From Strigamia acuminata (lineage: Eukaryota > Arthropoda > Chilopoda > Geophilomorpha > Linotaeniidae), in assembly GCA_949358305.1 (NCBI GenBank), contig OX442314.1:30489118-30553117 (forward strand): a stretch of DNA of 64,000 nt. The letters are read 5' to 3'. A program made the translations under genes and the position numbers. Below the pieces are notes generated by a model that saw only the letters and a list, made by a program, of their open reading frames with translations, did not search any database and was not told the origin of the DNA. Below, piece after piece: positions 46,501-58,586 of the stretch (within the stretch, counting starts at the first letter, position 1; each line of letters opens with the position of its first letter).

Positions 46501-49500
46501 CACACGAAAAACAAAATGTCTAATTCCCCCATGCGCTAATTAACCAAAAAAAATTAATTTGGAGCGTTTTAGGCCTAAAAATGGATGAAAATGGTCGAAA
46601 ATGGCGGAAATTGGACGAAAAATTCGATTTTTTCGTTTTGTTTTTGGAGAATTGTTCGTTTTTTTTGTGTGGAACAAAGTTTGCGGTGAAGTTTTGAATA
46701 TTTTGAATGGTTTATTAACCATTAGAGGAGTTGGCTTTAATTAAGACAGAAGGAGAAATGGGTTCTTCTCTGGGAGCAAGGTCGCCCAGTTTGCTTACCT
46801 GTATAAAAAGGGCGGGAAAAATTGCCTCTCCCGAGGCTACTAGTCCGGCAAGACGGGGGGGAGGGAAGAGAGACAAACATGGTCCTTTTTAGTCTGCTTG
46901 CGATTTCAAACTGAGGCAGTGCGTTGATAAAATGTCAACGGTCATTTGGTTGAGGGTGCTGACGTCATTTATTCAAATTCGAGGTGTTAGCATGGGTGGA
47001 ATGGGTTTTTTGTCGATTTCTCGGGTTGGGAGTCGTTTTGGGTCCGTTTCGTGTCGATTTTCGGGTTCTGGGGGTGATTTTATGTGGGGTTGGGATTTTT
47101 TTTGGGTTTGGTGGTGTTTTTTTTGTGTTTTTTGGGAGAATTTTGAGTTATTTTTGATTTTTTTTGGATTTTTAAAATTTTTTTGAGGGGATTTAGTGCT
47201 GACGTGGTTGTGGGGGTTTGGGACTTTATTTTGGATTTTTGGAGGAATGACGTCAATTTCATCAACTTTTTGTTTTAAAATCAGATTTGGTGTGAATCTG
47301 TTAGTCGTTAAGGGCAGCCATGTTGGTTTTGGAGCTTTGCAATGAATTTTGGAGGCGGCCATCTTGGATTTTGATGTGTCTTGGTTATCATTTTAACTAG
47401 TTTTGGTTTTTTAATCAATTTTTTTATTTTTTGGTAGAAAAATTAATGAGTATTGTAAAAAAAATATAAGGTTTTTGGTCGATTTTGCATCTTTGGATTT
47501 TTTTAACACAAATTTTAATGTTAAATTCGTGTTCCGTGCACAATTTTTGGCAAAAATTTGCTTAGATGCAGGAATTTTATCGATAATTTTTGGTTTATAA
47601 ATCAATTTTTTTTATTTTTATGTCGAAAAATTAACGATTATTATAAAAATGATTAGTTTTTTGTCGATTTTGCATCCTTGGACTTGTTTAACACGAATTT
47701 TAACACAAAATTCGTGTTCTGTGCCCAATTTTTAACTAAAATGTGCTTAAATGCAGGAATTTTATCGATAATTTTGGTTTATAAATCAATTTTTTTTTAT
47801 TTTCAAGTCCAAAAATTAACGATTATCATAAAAATAATTAGTTTTTGGTCGATTTTGCATCCTTGGACTTGTTTAACACGAATTTTAACACAAAATTCGT
47901 GTTCTGTGCCCAATTTTTAACAAAAATGTGCTTAAATGCAGGAATTTTATCGATATTTTTGGTTTATAAATCAATTTTTATTTTTATTTTTAAGTCCAAA
48001 AATTAACGATTATCATAAAACTAATTAGTTTTTGGTCGATTTTGCATCATTGGACTTTGTTTATCACAAAATTCGTGTTCAACACACAATTCCACACTAA
48101 AACCTCACATCTCGAGATTTGTCTCCAATTTAAATTGGTCAAAAACATCGAAATTTCAGCATCTTCAGTGACGAATTAAAAACTCGACACTAAGTGAATT
48201 GCAATTTCAACTCCCTAAAATCTATTATTTATTTATTAATGCCATACACTTTGTATTTAATCATTCCAAAGGTAAAAAAAAAAAATTGTTTTTGCCAATT
48301 CCGCACGAGCCAATTTGTGAATATTAATCGATTTGTGCACGAGAGAAAAAGAGAAAAAAAGAAGAAATTTTTGTGGATTCAAAAGCGAGTGGTGCGCGCG
48401 CATCTAAAATTCCATTTCTATTTTTCGCACATTTTTGTTTCACATGACGGGAGTGATTGAATAAGGAAGGTGTTGCACAAAGATTAGTGATGGTTGGAGT
48501 CGACGAGGGCGAAAAAAGAAGGTTAAAAAGCAAAGCAATTGTGATATGGCGAAATGACTAGTTGCTCCATCTGGGTGTGACCGTGGTCTTGATTCACCTT
48601 AGCTGCGGATTCGGTTCACTTGGAGTTGAAAAGGTCTCACGATTTGGTCAATTGCCTTGGAAATGTGTGTTCTGTTTTGGCGCGCAAGAAAATTGAAAAA
48701 TTGTCTTAATTTGTAGGGTCAACGCTAAAATAACACAATGTTTGGCGATGTCGATGTTGACATGTTGTCTCATTAAGTATCGATGGGTGTCCCACTGAAT
48801 ACCGACTGATGTTCGAAGTTTCTGTATTGTTATTATCTAAACAGTCAATACTTTCTTTATTTAAATGCACCTCTCTCTCACATTGTTACAAACAGTTACA
48901 ACACGGAATTCTGTACTGCGTGTTTTAACACAATTTTATCATTACGCTTGGTGAATAGGCTGCTGAGCATGTGACGTCATAACTACTCATACTTCATAAT
49001 TCACAATTCACTATTCATGATGTCACATGTTCAGCAGCCTATTCACCAAGTTTAATGATAAAATTGGCTTTTTACTCAAAAAATAAAAAAGTAGTGTTAC
49101 AACACACAGTAAAGGATTGTGTGTGTTGTAACTGTTTGTAACAATGTGAGAGAGGTGCATTTAAATTTTTGAAGAAGAAAAAAACATTGTTTAGGTCATG
49201 TGAATACTTTATTTAAAAATTTTTTTAGCAATTATGGATTACACACTCTTGCGGTCTCCTTGTGAGCCTGGCTCACGCTTGCGTATACACTATACGCAGC
49301 TCAAAATGACGTCACTTCCTGTTAAAATGCGGATTTTCTGCGGATTTTAAAAATGGGAATATTGAGCTGCGTATACGCAAGTGTGAACCAGGCTTTATGT
49401 CGGGTTTTGGTTGTTACATCCAAATCCAAAATGGCTGCCACGAAAGTTAGATCGAGGGGTCAAACTTTTCAATTGCCATGCTGCTTTCGGGCGATGCATC

Positions 49501-52500
49501 TATCTCTTAGAACGCGAGTAAAGGCATAATTGTGCTCAAACAAGTGAGCCACAATTCGTTGAAATGATGGATTGCGATGAGATTGCGAACAACAATTTGC
49601 AGCATTGTAAACTAGCCCTAACTTGTGGGGCAGCCATCTTTATTTCGACTGTAAAAATCAAAAGCAGGCACATACCACTTGTGCGTATGTAGTGTGGCCG
49701 TTTGTTGCCCTATCTTCACGTTAATCCTGCTAAAAAAGCTATAATTGATGAATACATCGATCAAAAGTCGAAAGCCGGCGTAAAAAGTATCTGTCGATAT
49801 ATTGCGGGCTTCGCCGACACCGACGTCCGCAATATCCGACATCGGTCCAACTTCCGGATTAATTAAAGGCGCAATATTCAAGCCGAAGTAAATTTTTTGT
49901 TTTGTTTTTCCTGCAGAAACGAATGAAAATCAAAAATTGATTTTTAGGCCGGTCGTTTCGCGAGCTCACAATATTGATTTCAAAGTTGCCAGCGAGAAAC
50001 TGTTGCTCGGCGGTAGTAAGAGCAGGTGAATTTTGTGGCAATTTAGCAAAAAAAGCCGACTTGCGATAGCCAAAAATGGCCGGCACGAACCGATTTCTTG
50101 AGTCGGAGCCCTCCTGCACATGCGCAGCACCCGACGGGGTGACGGTATTAAAGAATGCGCGAAAATGTTGAACGTTTTCGACCGTTGCTGGTCGTTCCTC
50201 GGTGGGTAATGGATTAGGCCTGTTAATATATGCATCTGAATTGATACGTCTCGGCAAGGTGTCTGCTTTTGAGGCCAATCACACGCCCTTTACGAGTCAA
50301 TTCACGAAACTCCATTCCTACGCACAGGCGTGTCGTTGTGTGGGGTGCGTGGGGCAGGGCCTAAGATTTCTAGGGGGCCCTTATTAGGGGCCCTCGTTGC
50401 AGTTGATGAGTGTAAGAAATGATAAAGGAATTGAATGGAATGGTTTGGTTTAGTTTTGGTAATATAAAGTGATGGAGGTTTTTCGGGTGTTAGATCGGGG
50501 CCCCGAGGTCGGGGGCCCGCAGTTTAAAGTTTGTTAGAAAATTTGGAAAGTGTTTTTTTTTTTTTTTTTTTTTTTTTTGTTGTTTTTGGATTTTGCTAAT
50601 TAGTTTTTTTCGAGGGTCTATAATACTCCAAGTGGTTATTAGTGGGGCCCCTGTTAGGTGCTGGAGGTCGGGGCCCTGTCCGAATGCGGCTTGTTTTTTT
50701 TTTGCATTTTTTAGTGTTGCTCAGGAATTGATTTTAGTTGGAAAATTTAGTTTTTGTACACTAAAATATTTTTTTAAAAATGAATTTTGGCAGTTTTGGG
50801 TTGTTTTTGTGTGTGAAAAGCTGATTTTGGGTCTTTATATGTGTGAAAAGCTGATTTTGGGTCATTTTTGTGTAAGAAAAGCTGATTTTTGGTAATTTTT
50901 CTACACAAAAAGCTGATTTTTGGTAATTTTTTTACACAAAAAGCTGATTTTGGGTCATTTTTCTGTACAAAAAGTTGATTTTGGGTCATTTTTCTGTAAA
51001 AAAACTGATTTTGGGTCATTTTTGTTTACAAAAAGCTGATTTTTGGTCAATTTTGTGTTAGAAAAGCTTATTTTTGGGGCATTTCGTGTAGGAAAAGCTG
51101 ATTTTGGCTAATTTTAGGTCATTTTTGTACAGAAAAATCTGATTTTGGCTACTTTTGGGTCATTTTTGTACAGAAAAAGCTGATTTTGGCTAATTTTGGG
51201 TCATTTTTGTTTAGGAAAAGCTAATTTTGGGTCTTTTGTGTAAAAAAAAAAGCTGATTTTGACTATTTTTGTTTAGGAAAAACCGATTTTGGATTATTTT
51301 TGAGTAGGAAAAGCTCATTTTGACAATTTCTTTCTTTTTTTTTTCTTTTGCTTGTTAAATTTCTTATGTTGTTGCTGAATTTTGCTAACAAGAACGATTT
51401 AAGGCAAGGAGTAAGTATTGATTATAGGTTTTGGGCTTTTTATAGTGATGGTTTTTGTTGGGGTAAAAATCTTTTTCTTTTTTGGGAAGTAGATGCAAGT
51501 GCAAGTAGAATTCGAACTGGGAGTGTTTTAGCAGTTATTGTATCCTACTATCACCTTACACACACACGAATATGAAAATTTAGTTCACCCCTTTGTTGAC
51601 AAACGAGGTGGAATTAAGGATCGCAGAATTGCATTGTGGACCACAATTTACGAAAAAGAATTTGACAAAATTCATTTGATGCGGTCTCCATTTTGTCTGG
51701 CTGTGGTTGGTTACGAGCGGTCAGTCGGTCACAATCGGTTTTAAAGAAAAATAATTTTTCGCGAAAAACAATAGGTGCGTTTTAATTGGTTTAGACAAAT
51801 CTGCTTAACCTCGTTTTCACTCGAGGATATTATTACGCTTTTAATGCCGTATTTTTACTTAAGTTGGTCCCATTTATTTTGCTTAACTTTAAGCGAGGGG
51901 TTGTGTGTCACTTATTTTCCTTAACTTATCTTTAGCAGAAATGACGCGAATTGCGCATGCTCGCTCGAACAATTATTCAGATCTCAGCTGCGCACAAGCA
52001 TGCGTGTTAGTAATAACAATATTTCATTGAGAAGCGTTCAATAATAAGTCACTTATTTCGCTTATTTTTATTCATTTAAGCAAAATTTAAACAATTTGAA
52101 TGCGTAGATTAAAATTTACGTTGCAACGATGAATTTTAGATTGCAACAATGAATTTTAGGTTGAAACAATGAATTTTAGGTTTAAACAAATGAATTTTAG
52201 GTTGAAACAAATGAATTTTAGGTTGAAACAATGAATTTTAGGTTTAAACAAATGAATTTTAGGTTGAAACAAATGAATTTTAGGTTGAAACAATGAATTT
52301 TAGGTTGCAACAATGAATTCTGGGTGCAGAAAACAATGAATTCTGGGTGCAGGAAAGAATGAATTTCTGGGGTTGGAAAACAATGAATTTCTGGGTGAAA
52401 GAAACAATGAAATTTGGACATGAAACAAAGAATTCAGACCCCCACCAATAAAAGTAAAAGAAAAGTGGAGAATACAACAATGCTAACACACTGTTGGTAA

Positions 52501-53701
52501 TAAAAAGAGGCAATCCTTGGGAAGAAGCAAAAACAGGAAATTTTATCACGTTATTACCGTAAACATATTTGCTGTCTAGTTATCCACATTTAAAAGAATA
52601 AACATTGTGAAATTGGTGTTTATTCTCGGGTGGAATGGGAAAAGCAGTAGCGAGTGAATGAAGCAAGCGGCAGTTGGCGCAGCGGTGGAGAGAGGGCGCC
52701 ACGCGCTGGTCCAGGCGCGAGTCGTGGATGAGTGTGCACGTGTTTCCTCGCAACAAGGGTTGGAGCGAGGGCATGAGTCGTGTCTGGAAGCGCGAGGTAG
52801 CGTTTTATGTAGGCTGAAATCCCAAAATAGGAAAGACGAAGGCATTTTATCAGGAATAGGGGAAAGGAGAAGCGAGATAACAAATGTATATTTGCTGAAT
52901 GCGAGAAGGGGAAAAATTGACAAGTTTAAAAAAGGAAGAAAAAAAATTGAAGTTGAATTTGAATTGATTAATTTAAAAGGAGAGAAAGAGAGAGAGAGAG
53001 AGAAAAAATGGTGCCATTTTGGAAGACTGAAATGATACTTGATTTGCAGTTATTTGTTTTACAAGGGATGAAAGTGGGATAAATATGTGGATATAAATGG
53101 GGCATTAAAGAGTGGTTTATAGGCTTGGTGCAGTTGTGAACAAAGGCTTGAAACAATGTTAAATTTTTTTTTTATTATTATTATTTTTTTTTTAATTTTA
53201 TTTTTTTTATTGTTGAAATTTTAAGTGGAAGTCATTTGTGATGAATAAGTCAATTCGTCTTTTCAGGTTTGAATGCACCTAATGTAAATGACATTGATGA
53301 GGTGGTCTGTCTACTTAAAATGAGTAAAATTGGTCCAGTTTGATCATTTTTGTGACATTTGAGGATGACCTGGCCACCAGGTCACATGACCTTTAATTTT
53401 TAACAGTGGCCAGATTTGGTGTTAGTAAAGTGCTGGAGAAAAGCATTAATTTGCAGCAATAATGTCATTAGGGATGGACTGGATACCAAAATCATCGAAG
53501 AACGAATAGCGGAGTTTACCGGAGTTGAATATTTCTTGCATTTCTAAGTCGTACTTTTAATTTGTTTTGATGATAGTGGAAAATTGGAAACTGTATTGAT
53601 ATCTTTGACTTTTTGTGACTGAAATTTATTCTAATTGTTTTTCTGTTTTCTCTTTGCAGGGTTTTGTAAATTCAGGCTATGGAGTTAACGGCATTGCACA
53701 T
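43513..53701 (+). CDS. Ssdp: Ssdp (SSBP2/3/4 family), 5' part
   Basis: Nuclear co-factor that stabilises the Chip/LDB-LIM-homeodomain complex; the conserved N-terminus binds LDB and tetramerises. Exons: 43513-43568, 44040-44112, 44439-44500, 44868-44952, 53660-53701; phases agree. They give [19 protein letters not shown], then [20 protein letters not shown] (LisH-type helix), [43 protein letters not shown], then [14 protein letters not shown]. The last exon follows the insect form of the protein. The Pro/Gly-rich remainder was not found up to 64000, so the gene continues beyond the window through an intron of at least 10.3 kb. Intron 4 is 8.7 kb. The N-terminus is nearly unchanged relative to fly and human proteins. 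Confidence 0.95.
43569..43860. promoter_or_regulatory. CpG-dense start of Ssdp intron 1
   Basis: A GC- and CpG-rich stretch (GCCGCGCCCGACCGGGCCGG type) just after the first coding exon, typical of a CpG-island-like promoter-proximal region. The open frames in it reflect base composition. Confidence 0.5.
44505..44590. repeat. TTTA / AAAT microsatellite dyad
   Basis: (TTTA)n at about 44508-44560 is followed by (AAAT)n to about 44585, forming a potential hairpin right after Ssdp exon 3. Confidence 0.8.
47411..48070. repeat. About 185-nt tandem repeat, 3.5 copies
   Basis: The word GCAGGAATTTTATCGATA starts near 47569, 47753 and 47939; between them TTGCATCCTTGGACTTGTTT and CACAAAATTCGTGTTC recur in step. 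The second and third units are almost identical. Confidence 0.88.
48863..49170. mobile_element. Long foldback MITE, about 308 bp
   Basis: Arms of roughly 130 bp: left from ATTTAAATGCACCTCTCTCT, right ending AGAGAGGTGCATTTAAAT. Nearly the whole element can fold into one hairpin with a short loop around 48990-49020. Confidence 0.88.
49265..49394. mobile_element. 130-bp MITE with AGCCTGG ends
   Basis: Ends AGCCTGGCTCACGCTTGCG / CGCAAGTGTGAACCAGGCT with GTATACGC continuing inward. A lone matching end occurs near 8675-8691. Confidence 0.8.
49618..50278 (-). CDS. Isolated hypothetical open frames in Ssdp intron 4
   Basis: On the minus strand, 50278-49859 reads [17 protein letters not shown] and runs 139 codons with a balanced, GC-richer composition; a second frame, 49881-49618, reads through [27 protein letters not shown] donor at about 49971 and a TTTCTGCAG acceptor at about 49911 lie between them, but that splice does not keep the frame. 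So either the gene model is wrong, or one or both frames are chance. No family recognised. Confidence 0.28.
50790..51340. repeat. 30-nt minisatellite
   Basis: More than a dozen copies of AAAAGCTGATTTTGGGTCAT followed by TTTTGTGTAG, increasingly diverged to the right. Frames on both strands are artefacts. Confidence 0.9.
51771..52110. mobile_element. Possible TA-flanked inverted-repeat element
   Basis: After TA the sequence begins GGTGCGTTTTAATTGGTTTA; near 52100 AAACAATTTGAATGCG precedes TA. The ends pair imperfectly and resemble the GGTGCA-TTCGAAAA ends of the element at 55897-56310. Confidence 0.5.
52110..52430. repeat. 20/21-nt minisatellite
   Basis: About ten copies of GAATTTTAGGTTGAAACAAT (20 nt) or with one extra A, decaying on the right into GAATTCTGGGTGCAG units. 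Confidence 0.9.
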
Positions 53702-53821
53702 GTAAGTACAAATATAGTCAAATTCTGCTGTGGCGAAAGCGCTTAAAGCGAAAACACCAATCATAGAGCTGGATAATTGAAGATGGAAGTGTGTAGTGGC
53801 AAGAGAAAATGCTTTGGTTAT

Positions 53822-53863
53822 GGTTAAGGTTAGGTTAGGTTAGGTTAGGTTGGGTTAGGTTAG
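53822..53863 (+). repeat. Internal telomere-like (TTAGG)n array
   Basis: About eight GGTTA pentamers, GGTTAGGTTAGGTTAGGTTA followed by GGTTGGGTTAGGTTAG, one with an A-to-G change. TTAGG is the ancestral arthropod telomere repeat. It lies 120 bp after Ssdp exon 5. Confidence 0.85.
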
Positions 53864-54565
53864 AGTGCAGACGTCGCTGTTTGAAAAACAGCGGAATTTG
53901 TTCATCTTTGTTGGTCAATGGGGGTTTTCGAATCGGAAAAATTAGCCGAGTCTTTTCAGTGAAATTATTTGCTCAACTCCCATTGGATGAAGTTGTCGCT
54001 CGGCAGATAACTACAAACTAGTTTTGTGTTGTGGTGGTTGCTAGGTGATGTGTGTTGTACCTTTTTTTGCTCTGCATTTTGTTTATTAGTTTCTATTTTT
54101 TTTGGTTTTTATTTTTTTTTAACAATTATTAAATGTAACAATAACAAACAATGACGTCGGTTTTCTTGAAAACTGAAAGTGTTTCACCTGAACAAACATA
54201 ATGTCAACAATGATTTTATTGTTTGGAATATTGGTTTGAAAGTACCAATCAGAGCAGGAAATCTTACAGTGGTAATATCACTTGTTAGTTCTCGGCCAAT
54301 GACAAGCACAGAAAAATTATTCTGATAATTTCTTGGAGACTTAGCTTGCTGTCATTGAGCAACAAGCATTACTGTTTTATGCGTTTGCAAGTGTTAATTG
54401 TTCTTAAGCTCAGCACAGATGTACAAGGTGGAAAAATTGTTAATCCTAATTAAAAAAAAAAAAACATTTTAATCTTGTTTTATTATTTTTTTTTATTAGA
54501 AATTAATAAAGATACATATTAAACAAAGTTTAATCAAATTAGAATAGTACCACAGCTGGCATAAA

Positions 54566-54783
54566 ATAGTTGCATTCAAAAATTAAAATATTTTGTATTT
54601 TTCTTCAATTTTAAAACAAAAATGATGTCCCTATGAAGTTACCTGTAACCCCAATGATGTGACTATACATGTTGCCAGGTTTATAAAATAGTTAAAATTC
54701 TCTCACTCAAAATTTAAACTTAAAATACACTTAAACTAAAATTGTTAAAACACAAGTATTTTTATTTTTGAACGAAGCTATAG
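54566..54783. mobile_element. MITE with AGTTGCATTCAAAAA ends
   Basis: Left end TAGTTGCATTCAAAAATTAA, right end TTTTTGAACGAAGCTATA, imperfectly complementary. Related to 60846-61215 (GTAGCTGCATTCAAAAA ends). Confidence 0.6.
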
Positions 54784-54951
54784 TGCTAGACCTGCAAACT
54801 AACTTCAGCGCTGCTGCGAAATTTTAAGTTTGTTTCACCGAAAGTTCGCAACTCGAATGTTCTTGTCATTCGAGCTAACTGGCCGAAAGTGTTTCAGCAG
54901 TTGCAAAAATAGCTACAATTATTAATGATTCTTTTTACACTTGTGGGATTA

Positions 54952-55049
54952 CCGTATATCTTCTAATTGAACACCCATGCACAATTTGCAAAAAAAAAGA
55001 ATTTTTCCTCATGCTAATGGGGACCTGTCGGCAATTCGAAGATATACAG
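54952..55049. mobile_element. MITE, CCGTATATCTTC family, copy 2
   Basis: 98 bp, TA on both sides, ends CCGTATATCTTCTAATT / AATTCGAAGATATACAG. Shorter relative of 9933-10081; both carry a TTTGCAAAAAAAA stretch. Confidence 0.82.
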
Positions 55050-55684
55050 TACTTGAGAAACGGGAAAAAGCCGGGATACTTTTTTTCCAAGTTAAAATTA
55101 ATGTAATTTATATAATTATCAAGTATCTGACTACACACTCACTTGATACGACTTGTTGGGATGACTTGGCAATATGAGTTACTTAGAAGTTGTCTGGACC
55201 TTTGCCTTGCTAATGCAAAAAGCAATGAACAAGAAGTAAGATGCAATTTTTTGCAACCAATGAAGAACATCTTGTTTCCAAATTCGATCTTAGTCCAGAA
55301 CTGTTTCCGTTAAAAGCAATTATACATCCATACCAAAAAAACCTTGCAATTTAATGGTCCTAAGCACTAATTTTAGAAGTGCATGACTGTTTGACGAGAA
55401 AACATGTAGAACAAGGGGAAAAAAACTCAATGAATTGTCGAAGCAGGAAATGACACCGAAAAGCCGCCGGTTTGATCCACTTTGCAATTTTTCCTCCAGT
55501 TTGTGGCAAAAGGTAACAGCGATTAGTGGCTGCAAATGCAATTGCAGTAGTTTTAATGACATTTAATTTTTATAGGTTTGTTTTATTACACTTAAAATGA
55601 ATAATGGGCCCGAGAATAACGGGTAGAAGTAAAGTAAAGGGTGCAGCCATCTTCTTGGCAGTTGTCGAAAGGTGGAGGGCTGTT

Positions 55685-55880
55685 TTGACGTAGAACTACG
55701 TCTAGGAGGATACCACCACCAAAACACTATTCATGTGACAGAAGTAATAGCCAGAATAAACAATACCGCGATAGAAATCAATTCCAGGAATAAACAGTGC
55801 CACAATAGAAAGCAATTCCCATCAAGAGATGGCACTAAAAACACAAGAAACAATCCTCTTTCCATGTAGTTCTACGTTGC
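55685..55880. mobile_element. Possible foldback with GACGTAGAACTACGTC
   Basis: The left side has the perfect 16-nt palindrome GACGTAGAACTACGTC (about 55687), and TGTAGTTCTACGTTG recurs at about 55864. The interior repeats AGAATAAACA...AATTCC(A/C). Unclassified. Confidence 0.4.
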
Positions 55881-55896
55881 TGCAGTGTTACTACTA

Positions 55897-56310
55897 GGTG
55901 CAATCGAAAAGTCATCAAAGTGTGAATGTGTTTACACTTGTTTACACTTGTTGTTTAACCTGGTTAAACGGAAACGACCTGCACGGCACGTTTAAATCTC
56001 TGTTCAACGAGTTTTCTCGTTCAAATCGGGTCTTGCTGGCAGCCATCTTGGATATTTGTTAGATCGGTCTCAACGAAGCTCTCGATCCTAAGAACAATTT
56101 TGTAGCAGTTATTGTTTTTTTTTTTGGAGTAAACAACAACTACAATGATCATCACTATGGTTATTATTTGGGCTAATTTGTTTACACTTGAATTTACACT
56201 GAAATTTACACAGAAATTTATTTTTAAACTTGAAAATTGAGTCGTTTAACTTGACATTTACACTACCAGTTGCACCGATCGTTTAGTGCAAATGACTTTT
56301 CGAATGCACT
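55897..56310. mobile_element. 414-bp TA-flanked MITE
   Basis: Starts GGTGCAATCGAAAAGTCATC after TA (55895-55896) and ends TGACTTTTCGAATGCACT before TA. The interior is rich in TTTACACTTG words in both orientations. Confidence 0.82.
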
Positions 56311-56831
56311 TAATGGTTTCCCCTTTGAACCTTTTAGGTGTTCATTCTGTTTATAGAAACTGCGTAAACGGTAAAAAACAGAAACTTTAAATGTTTTGTG
56401 CGTTTAGGGGTTTTATTTCTACGTGCCCTCATATTTGCGGTTGGTCCGGGTTCCACATCGCCATTCAAAGGCTCCGTATGTGTAGAAAAAGCAACTTTCG
56501 GGACGGTTAAATTCTGCGGGGTTACACGGATTTGTAAAGGCCGAATTTGTACCCGGACAGGAATCCATTGAATGTAGCCTTTAAACAAGTTGTTGAAAGG
56601 TGGTTGAAATGTGTTTGACCACGCGGAGTTGGTTTTCAGATCCTCGCCACAAATCCGGGCCTGACCTCTAAAACCTGTTGATAGATTTCTGATTAAAATG
56701 ACCAAACGCTCGTTCAATCAAAGGATGTTTTGGGTCGTGTCACTCGCACACCCTCTCGTGAAGAATCGATAATCTAATGAATGGTCAGATTGGTTTTAAT
56801 GACCACTGTTTGTTTTGTTTTTAAAAAGTGA

Positions 56832-56950
56832 ATTAGTTTACACCTTGCTTGTCAGTCGGGAGGTTTGTGGTTCAATGCCTTGTCCGGTGAATGGATGGGT
56901 GTCGATACTCACGGGCTTTATGCAGGGGTGATTTGGTATCGGAAGACAGA
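56832..56950 (+). repeat. Possible tRNA-derived SINE piece
   Basis: CTTGCTTGTCAGTCGGGAGG followed by TTTGTGGTTCAATGCC looks like the second half of a tRNA (GGTTCAANNCC box B), as in SINE heads. No clear box A or poly-A tail, so this is a weak call. Confidence 0.3.
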
Positions 56951-58586
56951 TTACGGAAGTTAATATGGATCAAGTGTAAACTGGTGGAAAGCTGCCATAT
57001 CTGGAGTGAGAGTGCAGAAGCAGATCATGTTCCTTCGATCTTTATCTCTGGTTACTGGCAAATCAATTTGTCACTGTGTTTTTCTTCGAATTAATCTGTG
57101 CGAAGGACAGCGGAAAAACTCGTTGTCTCTTTCGGTTTGAGGAGTCGTACAAGTTTGTCATAGAAATTGTCGCTTAAGCCTATTTGTATAGTGGAAAACT
57201 TATAACTCTACCGGAGCTTACACTATAACTGAAAATAGCGTCGCCAATCGGGTAGTTTTCAACTATTTACGTCACAGACTAAAAATCTGGATTAGCATTG
57301 ACCTCTTTGCCGCCATTTTGAATTCTCAGCTTCATTCACGTGCGGAACACATGTTACGGTTTATCTAATTGTTTGTGCTTTTAATTCTTTTAAATTCACA
57401 ATAATAAAGTTGCAGCGTTGCATTGCAAAAGTTAAAAACAGGAATTCTTTCTTTTTATGCGAATGAGACATTACTAGTTTCGGTAATCACGTGACGTGTA
57501 TAAGGTTAACTCTAATTTTATAACTATAACTTAAAACTTCAACCGCAACCCACTTTTACCTTGCACTAAATATAGTGTAAAAATGTCATAATTGTAAGGA
57601 AAAAGTACCTGGCGCAAACTGTACTGTCGCGATACTACATGTAGTGTTCTGAATTTCTGAATTTCTTCGGTTTGTTTATCTTACGTCCAATTTTAAAGTG
57701 GCTTTATACTTATGCCCGTAAGAATGCGCGTAGTGTTTTCGTTTGTGGGCATTAGAGTGTCTGGAGAAGTTGACCGTTTTTGGGGATAAAACCCGGCAAA
57801 TGTGTGTAAGGATAACAAGGTGATGATCCCGAAGTACAGTGGACTTGACTTATCACTCTGGTGGCCGCAAATGAAAGCACTTATTTCAAACTTAAGCAGG
57901 ATTCCTATGACTGCAATTGTATATTGAGAACATATTTGTTGCATACTTGCAGGCTTGTGAACCTGTCTTCAGTCTAGTGGCAAAACACACACAACACAGA
58001 GGTTATCAATTAGTAATTAGAAGTTTATCTGTCACACAGTACTCTCAAGTGTTGGTTAACAATTCTGTTGAGTTGGTACTTGGATAAGTGATTCATTCCA
58101 TTGGTTCTGGGAATGTTATTTTTTAATGTTTTTTTTTTGTCACTTAGCATGAACCCTGAGGCGAGTGCTGGTGAGCCGTGAGGGGTTTTGGGCCATGCAA
58201 TTAAATAATAAGAATTTATTTTCCATTTCAATATGTGAAAAATGCATAGTGTCAAGTGGGCTAAAGTTTTGCATCAATTGATGTTTGATTTAGGGTATGC
58301 ACCGAATAGTAAAATCACTTAATACCAAATGCTGGGTGTTTACCGCATATTAAAGTCACTGAATATCGAATTAAATAGAAAAAGTGTTAATTGAATTAAT
58401 ATTTGAAATTAATCAATTGCAAATTGTAATGCGGATTTTAATTTGATGATAATTTTGATTGATCTTCAGGTGTAACACTGGATTAGCCATCAAACATAAT
58501 GTGCAAAAATACAATTGAAAGCGAGGTTGGAATACTGCAAACAAAATACCAAAATGAAAGTGCTAAGAAATAGCTCGAATGTAAAT

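Larger units (their letters stand above)
44953..53659. other. Ssdp intron 4 (8.7 kb)
   Basis: Contains the arrays at 47411-48070, 50790-51340 and 52110-52430, the inverted-repeat elements at 48863-49170, 49265-49394 and 51771-52110, a poly-T run (50551-50579), a TATAAAAAGGGCGGG word at about 46802 with no gene behind it, a T/G-rich tract at 46930-47270, an AG repeat near 52985-53005, and an isolated minus-strand open frame at 49618-50278. No Ssdp exon recognised inside. Confidence 0.6.

Noticed and set aside
46740-46870. Gene start at TATAAAAAGGGCGGG
   Set aside because: The TATA-like word has no coding exon, RNA gene signature or splice donor behind it.
53822-53863. True chromosome end
   Set aside because: Only about eight TTAGG units flanked by ordinary intron sequence on both sides.
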